Below, one piece after another: positions 44,260 through 52,244 of a DNA stretch of 64,000 bases (position 1 is its first letter; every line of letters starts with the position of its first letter). Under the pieces are notes generated by a model. That model saw only the letters and a list, made by a program, of their open reading frames with translations, made no database searches and was not told where the DNA came from. The translations under genes were made by a program, and so were the position numbers. The DNA comes from Spirosoma sordidisoli (GTDB lineage Bacteria; Bacteroidota; Bacteroidia; Cytophagales; Spirosomataceae), in assembly GCF_004138325.1 (NCBI RefSeq), contig NZ_SBLB01000001.1:682001-746000 (forward strand). The letters are read 5' to 3'.

Positions 44260-44502
44260 CTAGTTCCGCTTCTCGCGGGTCATGGTAAGTGACGCACCCA
44301 TACCGCGCCGGGCCTGCATTTTATGCAGATGGGCTGCTTCCTGTTGCGAAACAAGCTGAAGAGCAGCGTATTCGGTCTTACCGGTAATCAGCGGAAAACC
44401 GGCTACCCGCTGCACCGACGAACAGGGCACGCAGGTACGGGCGGTAGGCAGCGCTTTCAGACGGGCGTCCGGGATCGTATTACCACATTTCACACAATAC
44501 AT
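44260..44502 (-). CDS. Mini DksA/TraR-type C4 zinc-finger protein
   Basis: 80 residues from the ATG at 44502. The N-terminus is a CxxC-x17-CxxC zinc finger (YCVKCGNTIPDARLKALPTA, then RTCVPC) that matches the C-terminal finger of DksA/TraR, but it stands alone at the start of the chain without the coiled-coil domain that reaches into RNA polymerase. The remainder is polar and mostly helical. It may bind RNA polymerase or another protein. A strong palindrome lies just before the start. Confidence 0.78.
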   Translation of the reverse strand: MYCVKCGNTIPDARLKALPTARTCVPCSSVQRVAGFPLITGKTEYAALQLVSQQEAAHLHKMQARRGMGASLTMTREKRN

Positions 44503-44510
44503 AAGGCGAT

Positions 44511-44538
44511 CTGGTTGGTTATATAGATAACCAATCAG
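44511..44538 (-). promoter_or_regulatory. Palindromic operator or leader hairpin before the mini DksA-type gene
   Basis: CTGGTTGGTTAT (44511-44522) pairs with ATAACCAATCAG (44527-44538) around ATAG, a 12-base stem with one mismatched position. It ends 8 bases upstream of the ATG at 44502. Confidence 0.55.
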
Positions 44539-44622
44539 ATGCCCGAATCGTGCAAAATTCAGGCTGAACCTACAGCGCCAAGCCACTGATTTACAGCATT
44601 TTGAAAATTATTTCTCAAAATA

Positions 44623-46314
44623 CTAGTCTTCCCAGATCACGGTTTCGGTTCGGCTGAACCAGGGCTCCATATGGGGTTCGTAGTAAGACTCGATCACGTT
44701 TCGTTTAATTTTCATGGTGGGCGTCATGCGGTTGTTTTCGATAGTCCACGGGTCTTTTACCACCACCACTTTTCGAACGTGTTCGTACGCGTGCAGGCGC
44801 GGGTTGAGCTGCGACAGGGTTTGCTGAAGACTGGGTTCGACCACCTGACGACCCGCCTGACGCCCGGTCTCTGATAGTACCACCAGCGCAATGGGTTGGG
44901 GCAGATGCTGACCGCCCACACAGATCTGCTCGATGTAGGTGTTATCGGCAAAACCAAACTCGATCTGGGCCGGAGCAATGTATTCACCCTTCGGACTTTT
45001 ATACATTTCCTTAACCCGACCCGTAATGCGCAGATAGCCATCATCGTCGACCTCGCCCACATCGCCGGTAGCCAGCCACCCGTTCTTCAGAACCGCTTCG
45101 GTCAGGGCCGGTTCGCGGTAGTAGCCCCGCATCAGCCAGCCACAGCGGGTCAATACCTCGCCCGTTCTGGAATCGATCCGGACATCGACACCCTCGTACA
45201 GTTGGCCAACGGTACCGTCTTTGACGCGGCTGACAGGCATGATCGACACAGCGCCCAGATTCTCAGTCATGCCGTAGGCTTCCTGGATGTGAATATCCAG
45301 CTTCCGGAACCAGCGGATCAGCGAAATCGGCATGGGGGCCGCGCCCGTGATGATTAGTTTGGCCTCGTTAAGGCCCAGTCCTTGGCGTATCTTTCGCTTA
45401 ACGATGCCCGATAAGAAAGGAATTTTGAGCAAGGTATCGAGTTTGTGCTGCGGTAGTTTAGCCAGTACGCCCTGCTGTAGTTTCGTCCAGATACGCGGCA
45501 CGGCCAGGAAATGGGTAGGGCGCGCGGCCGCCAGATTACGGGCAAACGAATCGAGCGATTCGGTAAAGTAAACAGTACCTCCCGTTGCCAGACTGGTTGC
45601 TTCCACAATGTTCCGTTCGGCCACGTGGCACAGGGGCAGATACGAAAAGAAGCGGGTCTCAGGCAGGTCGTGACCCATGCGGTAGCGCGTATGCCCAATA
45701 GCCTGACGTACCGCCCCATAATCAACCATAACCCCTTTCGGATTGCCCGTCGTGCCGGATGTATAAATGATCGTGAACAAATCGCTGTCGGCAGGTACGG
45801 GATGGCCGGGGTACGGTTGGTTCGTTGCCAGTATCTGGTTCCATTGTGCATAGTCGGGGTCCGGCGCGGAGCTGTTGGGGCGGTAATCCGGAAAAGCAAT
45901 GCCGTGAACAGTCGGCGGAACACCTGGTTTGATAGCCTCCCAATTGTCAATCTTACCCACAAAAAGCACCCGGCACCCACTATGCTCGAGCACCTGTTTG
46001 AGCTGCTCAGCGGTAAGCGTTGGGTAAAAAGGTACTGACACATGGCCACTCAGCAGGATGGCAATATCGGCAATGAGCCAGTGTGCGCAGTTTTTCGAAA
46101 TCAGGCCGATATTACTCCGGGGTGGTAGCCCCAGCGAGTGGATATAAGTTACCAGCCGACGAGCCTGCTGACCAACCTCAGCCCAGGTAAAATCGATATA
46201 GGCATCACCCACGGGCTGGCGCAGGTACACTTTCCCGGGTTGCTGTTGTTCCCAGCGATAGAACGACTCGATCAATGTTTCGGCTCCCTGCCTTTCCGTG
46301 CTACCTGTGTTCAT
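44623..46314 (-). CDS. AMP-dependent long-chain acyl-CoA synthetase/ligase
   Basis: 563 residues. P-loop-like TIIYTSGTTGNPKGVM, the A5 motif AYGMTENLGAVSIMP and the hinge DDGYLRITGRVKEMYKSPKG are the ANL-superfamily hallmarks, with the overall form of the FadD15-type ligases. It activates a fatty or aromatic acid to the CoA thioester through an acyl-adenylate. The N-terminus is cytoplasmic. A small palindrome TGTAATTTTACA (46337-46348) lies before the start and could be a fatty-acid-regulator site. Confidence 0.92.
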   Translation of the reverse strand: MNTGSTERQGAETLIESFYRWEQQQPGKVYLRQPVGDAYIDFTWAEVGQQARRLVTYIHSLGLPPRSNIGLISKNCAHWLIADIAILLSGHVSVPFYPTLTAEQLKQVLEHSGCRVLFVGKIDNWEAIKPGVPPTVHGIAFPDYRPNSSAPDPDYAQWNQILATNQPYPGHPVPADSDLFTIIYTSGTTGNPKGVMVDYGAVRQAIGHTRYRMGHDLPETRFFSYLPLCHVAERNIVEATSLATGGTVYFTESLDSFARNLAAARPTHFLAVPRIWTKLQQGVLAKLPQHKLDTLLKIPFLSGIVKRKIRQGLGLNEAKLIITGAAPMPISLIRWFRKLDIHIQEAYGMTENLGAVSIMPVSRVKDGTVGQLYEGVDVRIDSRTGEVLTRCGWLMRGYYREPALTEAVLKNGWLATGDVGEVDDDGYLRITGRVKEMYKSPKGEYIAPAQIEFGFADNTYIEQICVGGQHLPQPIALVVLSETGRQAGRQVVEPSLQQTLSQLNPRLHAYEHVRKVVVVKDPWTIENNRMTPTMKIKRNVIESYYEPHMEPWFSRTETVIWED

Positions 46315-46604
46315 CTTCGTGCTTACATCTGGTGAAATGTAATTTTACACGAAAATAATTTAACAAAAAAAAGTCAGAGCGATATGTTATCACCATGCTT
46401 TACACAGCAATCATTGACGGCAGCACGGCCCCATTTCAGGTACACAAGACTGGTTATCAGCAGCAAACCTTTATATTAGTATCTCCTGACTACGTAGCCT
46501 CGTCGTACCGGTTTTCAACTTGCTGATAAAGCTACCTCACCCGGTCGTGACCGATTAGGCGGTTGGTATGGGAATTTCGGAGCAGGAGCCCAGAACAGCC
46601 ACAA
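46315..46604. other. Gap of 290 bases with one possible short gene
   Basis: No homologue-like gene is evident. It contains the palindrome TGTAATTTTACA near the ligase start and a 43-codon frame at 46395-46526, listed separately. Otherwise AT-rich, with no recognised element. Confidence 0.4.
46395..46526 (+). CDS. Possible small protein of 43 residues
   Basis: ATG to TGA with 43 codons. The composition is protein-like and no family is recognised (IIDGSTAPFQVHKTGYQQQT, ending in SSYRFSTC). It fills a stretch otherwise empty. Only the codon pattern supports it, so it is a weak candidate. Confidence 0.25.
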   Translation: MLYTAIIDGSTAPFQVHKTGYQQQTFILVSPDYVASSYRFSTC

Positions 46605-47408
46605 TTACTTTTTCTGTTTTCTTTTCTTCCGCCAGTATTTTAGATCGGCGGTCAGGTTTTCCAGAAAGAACGAAGGACCCACTGAAATGTAGAAGCCGGT
46701 ATAGTTGATCTGACTCGCCGGCACGTCTTTCTTCAGAATAAATCGATACCCACCCAACACGTTGAAGCCGAACCAATGCAGCGGGCGAAACCATCTGATT
46801 CGTGGAAACTGGTAGGCCGTCAGAACCCCCACGCCCAGTGGAATAAAGACACCACGCGCTACTTCTTCCTCGGTGCCCCCGTGGCGTTCGTAACGGGAAT
46901 GGCCATAGCCTAACTCGAGCGGCAAACTTACCTCCAGCGCTTTTTTGCGGTAGAGATATCGTTCGTAGTAGGCCGTAGCGATGCGCAGATGCCGGGTAAC
47001 CGACTCAGATGTATTGGGTAGCAGTCCGGGCCGGTTAATATCCTGGTTCACGAAATAGAACCCAAGTCCGGCTTTGAAGCTGGCCGAACGCCCTCCCGAC
47101 AGCTCAGGGCGGGCGTCGTGGGGCGGAAACAGGAAGCCAGCCCGAATCCCGTATACGCTCACCGGTGTGCGTCGGCCATTTTCGTTTCGCGTGTCGCTGA
47201 AGAAGAAAAACCGCTGGTCGGTAGAGGCCGTGAAGGTAAGTGACATCGGCTTTACTGACTGCACAGACACCGTATCGGGCTGGTTGGTCCGTTTCAGATC
47301 GGTTGGTTTTCGGACGGTGACGTTGGTCTGGGCCAAACCGGTCAGGCTGGTAATAAGCCAGAGACAGACCAGCCAACCAAGCGGGTATAGGTTTACTTTA
47401 TCTTTCAT
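46605..47408 (-). CDS. Putative outer-membrane protein
   Basis: 267 residues from the ATG at 47408; an ATG at 47426 would add six residues before the signal peptide. The signal peptide is LGWLVCLWLITSLTGLAQ. The mature part looks like a beta-barrel of alternating strands (FKAGLGFYFVNQDINRPG, LEVSLPLELGYGHSRYE), with a basic C-terminus of Lys/Gln/Arg after the last strand. No family is recognised. It stands alone; divergent from the acetoacetate-decarboxylase-like gene. Confidence 0.68.
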   Translation of the reverse strand: MKDKVNLYPLGWLVCLWLITSLTGLAQTNVTVRKPTDLKRTNQPDTVSVQSVKPMSLTFTASTDQRFFFFSDTRNENGRRTPVSVYGIRAGFLFPPHDARPELSGGRSASFKAGLGFYFVNQDINRPGLLPNTSESVTRHLRIATAYYERYLYRKKALEVSLPLELGYGHSRYERHGGTEEEVARGVFIPLGVGVLTAYQFPRIRWFRPLHWFGFNVLGGYRFILKKDVPASQINYTGFYISVGPSFFLENLTADLKYWRKKRKQKK

Positions 47409-47540
47409 AACGTTCAGTGTGGACATAACTCAGCCGACGAGCAATGGTTACAAGCCAATAGGCAGAAACAAGCCCGCTGGCCTGGATGTTGCTAGCTCAC
47501 AAATACCTGTCTATTCATGTTGCCAACGCCCCGACATCAG

Positions 47541-48209
47541 ATGAACGCTCCTCCCCCCTGGACCCTTACTGGCTATGGTCTGATTCTGGTTGCCCATTTT
47601 CCGGAGGCCTTTGTTCGCCGGCATGGGTTTCTTCAACCCTACCAGCAAGTAGCCTACCGGGGCTGGTTAGGTACGGTCATGCTGGTGAACTATCAAACCT
47701 CTAACGTTGGCCCTTATGCCGAGCTGCTCTTCATACCGGGTCTGTTTCGCTTTGGAAATACAACCAGCTTTTCCATCGCCAAAATTTATGTTTCAACCGA
47801 GGAGAGCGTTGTGAATGGCCGGCTTAACTGGGGCATTCCGAAAGAGCGGGCCGACTTTGCTTTTTCAGAACCGGCCCGTGGCTATCAGCAGATCTCGGTC
47901 AGTCGCAGGGGGCAGCCGTTTCTGTCGGTACAGGCGAAAACGTGGGGGCCCCGTTTTCCGATTTCTACCGCCTTCGTGCCTGGCTTTCGGGTCGTGCAGG
48001 CGTCATTTTTCGAGGCATCTGAGCCTGCGGTCAGTGGTCTGCTCTTGACGAAACCAACGGCATCGGGTTCAGCCAGACTAGCCTCGCTGACCAATGTGAC
48101 TATTGATAGTACCTTTTTTCCAGATTTAAGTGCAATAAAACCGATTATTGCGCTGTCGGTAGAAAATTTCAGCATGCAGTTTCCCCATCCCAGGCAGATA
48201 CGGGGCTGA
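47541..48209 (+). CDS. Acetoacetate decarboxylase-fold protein
   Basis: 222 residues from the ATG at 47541 (an upstream ATG at 47517 is possible). Family features are GPYAELLFIPG, KIYVSTEESVVNGRLNWGIP and EASEPAVSGLLL, which fit the acetoacetate decarboxylase-like beta-barrel. The Schiff-base Lys of true decarboxylases is not clearly at its usual place, so the reaction is uncertain; a related dehydratase or aldolase-like role is possible. Alone, with an inverted repeat downstream. Confidence 0.72.
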   Translation: MNAPPPWTLTGYGLILVAHFPEAFVRRHGFLQPYQQVAYRGWLGTVMLVNYQTSNVGPYAELLFIPGLFRFGNTTSFSIAKIYVSTEESVVNGRLNWGIPKERADFAFSEPARGYQQISVSRRGQPFLSVQAKTWGPRFPISTAFVPGFRVVQASFFEASEPAVSGLLLTKPTASGSARLASLTNVTIDSTFFPDLSAIKPIIALSVENFSMQFPHPRQIRG

Positions 48210-48231
48210 TTTTGTGGTTTTAATTCGAAGG

Positions 48232-48264
48232 CACCTGTCTAACCCCATGGATCAACGACAGGTG
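48232..48264. repeat. Inverted repeat between the decarboxylase-like gene and FecR
   Basis: CACCTGTC (48232-48239) pairs with GACAGGTG (48257-48264) across a 17-base loop without a T-run. It may be an operator for the FecR gene or a weak terminator. ACCTGTCTAA here recurs in the tandem repeats before susC. Confidence 0.4.
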
Positions 48265-48320
48265 ACATAAGTAGAACTCCTCAAAGCTCACCCTTTAAGA
48301 CAAAAGTCAACATCTAAAAC

Positions 48321-49109
48321 GTGCATCAGAAACCATACGCTGCCTACAGCGCCGAGGAGTTTGCCCTCGACGACCTGTTTGTCCGGTGGGTACAACACCC
48401 CGACGACGAAGAGGTAGTGGCGTACTGGGAGCAGTGGTTGCGTAACAACCCCGCCTGTTCAGAAACAGTTGATACGGCGCGCATCCTGGTCGAGACCGGT
48501 AGTCGTCCGATGCTTCCCTCACTCACGTCCGATGAGATTTCGACGGTTTGGGGGCGCATCCGCGAATCGCTCGAAACGATGGAAGACGTTCGTCCGCTGC
48601 AACCCGATGTACGGGCCGTGGTTGGCTGGTGGTACTTTTTCCGGACCGTAGCCGCCACGCTGGGTCTAATCCTGCTCGTAGGCTGGGCGCTCTGGATGCA
48701 GTACGGCCCCGAGCAATCAGTACAGGTAGTACGAACAAATGGTGGCCAGACACGCAGTGTCCGGCTACCCGACAACTCAACGGTTACATTACATCCGAAC
48801 AGCGTAGTTCGGTTTGCCCGCTGCTGGCACGACGAATCGCCGAGGGCGGTCTGGCTGCAGGGGGAAGCTGACTTCGCGGTTGTTCACAGACCTGATACCA
48901 GTTCGTCGAGACTGTTTCGGGTACATACAGCCGACCTGACCATCGAGGCTGTTGGTACCACGTTTCGTGTACGGCAACGGCCCAAAGGCACCCGTGTGGC
49001 GCTCCAGTCCGGCCAGGTTAATCTGCTGATCAGTCAACAACAATCTATTCGCCTGCAACCCGGCGATTCTGTTGAGGTTGCCGGAGGGTCGATTCAACCC
49101 TTACCCTGA
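48321..49109 (+). CDS. FecR family anti-sigma factor
   Basis: 262 residues starting with GTG (the next ATG is far inside). The N-terminal cytoplasmic region (residues 1-95) is followed by one membrane helix (TLGLILLVGWALWMQYG) and a periplasmic FecR domain with TRSVRLPDNSTVTLHPNS, then VEAVGTTFRV-like IEAVGTTFRVR and GQVNLL. Such proteins receive the TonB-receptor signal and release a partner sigma factor. No ECF sigma gene is adjacent. It lies 44 bases before susC and shares its direction. Confidence 0.88.
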   Translation: MHQKPYAAYSAEEFALDDLFVRWVQHPDDEEVVAYWEQWLRNNPACSETVDTARILVETGSRPMLPSLTSDEISTVWGRIRESLETMEDVRPLQPDVRAVVGWWYFFRTVAATLGLILLVGWALWMQYGPEQSVQVVRTNGGQTRSVRLPDNSTVTLHPNSVVRFARCWHDESPRAVWLQGEADFAVVHRPDTSSSRLFRVHTADLTIEAVGTTFRVRQRPKGTRVALQSGQVNLLISQQQSIRLQPGDSVEVAGGSIQPLP

Positions 49110-49127
49110 GTTATATAATTTGTTGTC

Positions 49128-49147
49128 CTAAACCTGTCTAAACCTGT
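49128..49147 (+). repeat. Tandem 10-base direct repeat before susC
   Basis: CTAAACCTGT occurs twice in direct succession (49128-49137 and 49138-49147), 6 bases before the susC ATG. A near match ACCTGTCTAACC is at 48234-48245. It may be a regulator-binding site or an RNA feature. Confidence 0.45.
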
Positions 49148-49153
49148 TCGTTT

Positions 49154-52100
49154 ATGAAGTTAACAACTACCCAATTTATTGGGTTGTCGTGGCGTCCTGT
49201 TGCGATGCTAACGGCACTTACGTTGTTGGGTCAGCCTGCTTTCAGCGCCCCCCCTACTCATCGCTCTGTTCTTGTCGATCCGGCTCAGGAACGCGTCATT
49301 ACCGGTCGCGTACTCTCGACCGATGACAACAACCCCTTACCCGGTGTCAACGTTGCCGTGAAGGGAACCAACCGCGGTACCACTACCGATGCCGAAGGCA
49401 ACTACCGCATTGGGGTTCCCGCAGGCGGAACCGTACTGGTCTTTTCATCAGTGGGCTTTATCAGTCAGGAAGTTACGATTGGCAATCAGGCAACTATCAA
49501 TCTAAGCTTGAAAACCGACGACCGCTCCCTGAACGAGGTCGTCGTTGTGGGGTATGGTACGCAGAAAAAGAGCCAGTTGACGGGTGCTATCTCGTCGGTA
49601 TCGGCAAAAGAAATCGCTGAATTACCCATCACCAACGCGCGGCAGGCCTTACAGGGCCGGGCAGCGGGGGTTGACGTTATTCAGAACGGGAGCAAGCCGG
49701 GAGCCGGCGTAACCGTCCGGATTCGGGCCCGTCGTTCCATCAACGCCAGTAACGACCCCCTGTATGTACTGGACGGGATTCCGCTGGCCGGGAACATTGA
49801 CGACGTTAACCCGAACGACATTGCGGGTATGGAGGTCCTTAAAGATGCGTCGGCTACGGCTATCTACGGATCGCGGGGCGCCAACGGCGTAGTTATCGTA
49901 ACGACCAAACGCGGCAAACCAGGCGGTACCGTCGTGGCTTATGACGGCTACTATGGCACATCCACTTCGCTCGGCACCATCGACGTAATGGATGGCCCCC
50001 AGTTTGCTGAGTATAAGCGGGAGTCACGCCGGGCGGTCAATGCCTATACGACCGATGCAGCCCTGTTTGAGCCCATCGAGCTGGACGGCATCGCTAAAAA
50101 CCGGACAACCGATTATCAATCCTATTTACTGCGTCAGGGCAGCATCCAAAGCCACAACGTTTCGGTGCTGGGTGGCTCCGAAAAAACCCAGTTTGGCCTG
50201 TCGGTCGGGTATTTCAACGAAAAAGGGATTATCTACAATCAGGACTTTACCCGGTATAACTTCCGGCTGGCCATTGACCACCAGATCAGTAAGAAAATCA
50301 GGGTGGGACTTACGTCGCTGGGCGCTTATGGCCTGCAGAATGGCGAAAACTTCAACCCCTACGGCGGAGCCCTCCAGGAAAACCCGCTCGGCAAACCGTA
50401 TGATGACAACGGCAACCTGATTTTCCTGCCCACCTCAGACGGACTTCGGACGAACCCGATTGCCGAGATTATTCCGGGCGCCCAGATCGATCTGGTTAAA
50501 CGAATCCGGATGTTCAACAGCCTATATGGCGAGTGGAACATCATCGATGGCCTGAAATACCGGGTCAACTTCGGCCCTGACTTCACCAACCGGCGGGTTG
50601 GCCGCTTTGTCGGTAGCCAGACAAACGCCCGGCGTGGTGGCGATCCAACCGGCTTTACGGGCTATAATTACCAGTTCAACTACACGCTCGAAAACATCCT
50701 GTCGTACCAGAAAACGCTGGCCGACGTACACAACCTGAACATCACGGCGCTTCACTCGCTGCAGCGCGACGACGTGGAAGAAGGGACGATGAGCGTAACG
50801 GGTATTCCGGCCGAGACCCAGCAGTACTTTAACCTCGGTCAGGCCACCATCATTAACGGGATCGGGACCAACCTGACCCAGTGGACGCTGAACTCGTACA
50901 TGGGTCGTATCAACTACGACTACAACGACAAGTACCTGCTCACGCTTACCGCCCGGGCCGACGGATCGAGCCGTTTCGGTGTCAACAACAAATACGGCTT
51001 TTTCCCCTCGGCAGCGGTTGGCTGGAACCTCAGCAACGAATCGTTCCTGAAAAGCAGTACCTGGGTCGATCTGCTGAAACTGCGGGTTAGCTACGGCTCA
51101 ACCGGCAACACGGCCATTAACCCATACCAGACCCAGACGCTGCTTACCCGTACTACCTATGCGTTTGGCAGTACACCGGCCTATGGCTACCGTCCCAACA
51201 GCATTGGCAACCCGGATCTGAAATGGGAAACGACCACCACCGGTAACATCGGTCTCGACTTCAGCTTATACCGGGGTCGCGTGTCGGGTACGATTGAAGT
51301 ATACCGGGCCAACACCCGCGATCTGCTGCTGTCTGACCAGCTTCCGTTTACCAGCGGCTACGGCAGCGTACTCCGCAACGTGGGTAAAACCCGTACCGAA
51401 GGGGTAGAAGTAACCCTCTCGACGGTCAACGTCAGCACAGCCGGCGGTTTCCGCTGGACAACCGACATCCAGTGGGCCCGCAACCGGGAATCCATTGTCG
51501 AACTCTTCAATGGAAAGGTCGACGACATTGGTAACGCCCGTTTCATTGGTCAGCCCCTGACGGCCTACTTCGATTACAAGAAGATCGGTATCTGGCAGCT
51601 CGGCGAAGAATCGGCCGCAGCCAGCTTCGGTCGTAAGGTGGGTGAAATCAAAGTAGAAGATAACAACGGCCGGGCCGCCGATGGTACGCTGACGGGCAAA
51701 CCCGATGGCAAAATCAACGCCGACGACCGGGTCATTATCGGGTCGCAGGTACCTGAGTTTACCGCGGGTATGACCAACCGGTTCAGCTTTAAAGGCTTCG
51801 ACCTGTCGTTCTTCCTGTTTGCGAGGGTCGGCAGCACCATCCGCAGCGGCTTCCATACGTCGTTCAACTCGCTGGCCGGTCGGTACAACAACCTCGATGT
51901 CGACTACTGGACGCCCAACAACCCAACCAACGAGTTTCCACGGCCCAACCAGTCGCAGGAAGCACCCGTATTCCAGTCAACGCTGCAGTACTTCAGCGGC
52001 AGCTTCCTGAAAGTCCGGAATATCAACATCGGCTACAACATTCCCGAGTCGGTTACCAAACGGCTGCGGATGAGTAGCCTGCGGGTATTTGCGTCGGCTC

Positions 52101-52231
52101 AGCAGCCGTTCATCTTCTCGGAATACCGGTCTAAATACAAAGGCATTGATAACGAGTCATTCGATTCGGTCAACGAAAGCCAAACGCCAGCCGTCAAGCA
52201 ATTCACGTTCGGAATCAACGCCAAATTCTAA
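49154..52231 (+). CDS. SusC/RagA family TonB-dependent outer-membrane receptor
   Basis: 1025 residues. Signal peptide, then a carboxypeptidase-regulatory-like domain (ITGRVLSTDDNNPLPGVNVA, residues 48-130), the plug beginning EVVVVGYGTQKKSQLTGAIS with LQGRAAGVDV and LYVLDGIPL, and a 22-strand barrel ending in FTFGINAKF. SusC proteins with their SusD lid import oligosaccharides or other nutrients under TonB power. There is no separate STN signalling domain at the N-terminus, although a FecR gene precedes it. It is followed by susD after 13 bases. Confidence 0.96.
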   Translation: MKLTTTQFIGLSWRPVAMLTALTLLGQPAFSAPPTHRSVLVDPAQERVITGRVLSTDDNNPLPGVNVAVKGTNRGTTTDAEGNYRIGVPAGGTVLVFSSVGFISQEVTIGNQATINLSLKTDDRSLNEVVVVGYGTQKKSQLTGAISSVSAKEIAELPITNARQALQGRAAGVDVIQNGSKPGAGVTVRIRARRSINASNDPLYVLDGIPLAGNIDDVNPNDIAGMEVLKDASATAIYGSRGANGVVIVTTKRGKPGGTVVAYDGYYGTSTSLGTIDVMDGPQFAEYKRESRRAVNAYTTDAALFEPIELDGIAKNRTTDYQSYLLRQGSIQSHNVSVLGGSEKTQFGLSVGYFNEKGIIYNQDFTRYNFRLAIDHQISKKIRVGLTSLGAYGLQNGENFNPYGGALQENPLGKPYDDNGNLIFLPTSDGLRTNPIAEIIPGAQIDLVKRIRMFNSLYGEWNIIDGLKYRVNFGPDFTNRRVGRFVGSQTNARRGGDPTGFTGYNYQFNYTLENILSYQKTLADVHNLNITALHSLQRDDVEEGTMSVTGIPAETQQYFNLGQATIINGIGTNLTQWTLNSYMGRINYDYNDKYLLTLTARADGSSRFGVNNKYGFFPSAAVGWNLSNESFLKSSTWVDLLKLRVSYGSTGNTAINPYQTQTLLTRTTYAFGSTPAYGYRPNSIGNPDLKWETTTTGNIGLDFSLYRGRVSGTIEVYRANTRDLLLSDQLPFTSGYGSVLRNVGKTRTEGVEVTLSTVNVSTAGGFRWTTDIQWARNRESIVELFNGKVDDIGNARFIGQPLTAYFDYKKIGIWQLGEESAAASFGRKVGEIKVEDNNGRAADGTLTGKPDGKINADDRVIIGSQVPEFTAGMTNRFSFKGFDLSFFLFARVGSTIRSGFHTSFNSLAGRYNNLDVDYWTPNNPTNEFPRPNQSQEAPVFQSTLQYFSGSFLKVRNINIGYNIPESVTKRLRMSSLRVFASAQQPFIFSEYRSKYKGIDNESFDSVNESQTPAVKQFTFGINAKF

Positions 52232-52244
52232 CTGCAACCTATCC

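Noticed and set aside
46555-46794. 79-codon minus frame overlapping the outer-membrane gene
   Set aside because: Alternative frame of the outer-membrane gene, without start context or family features.
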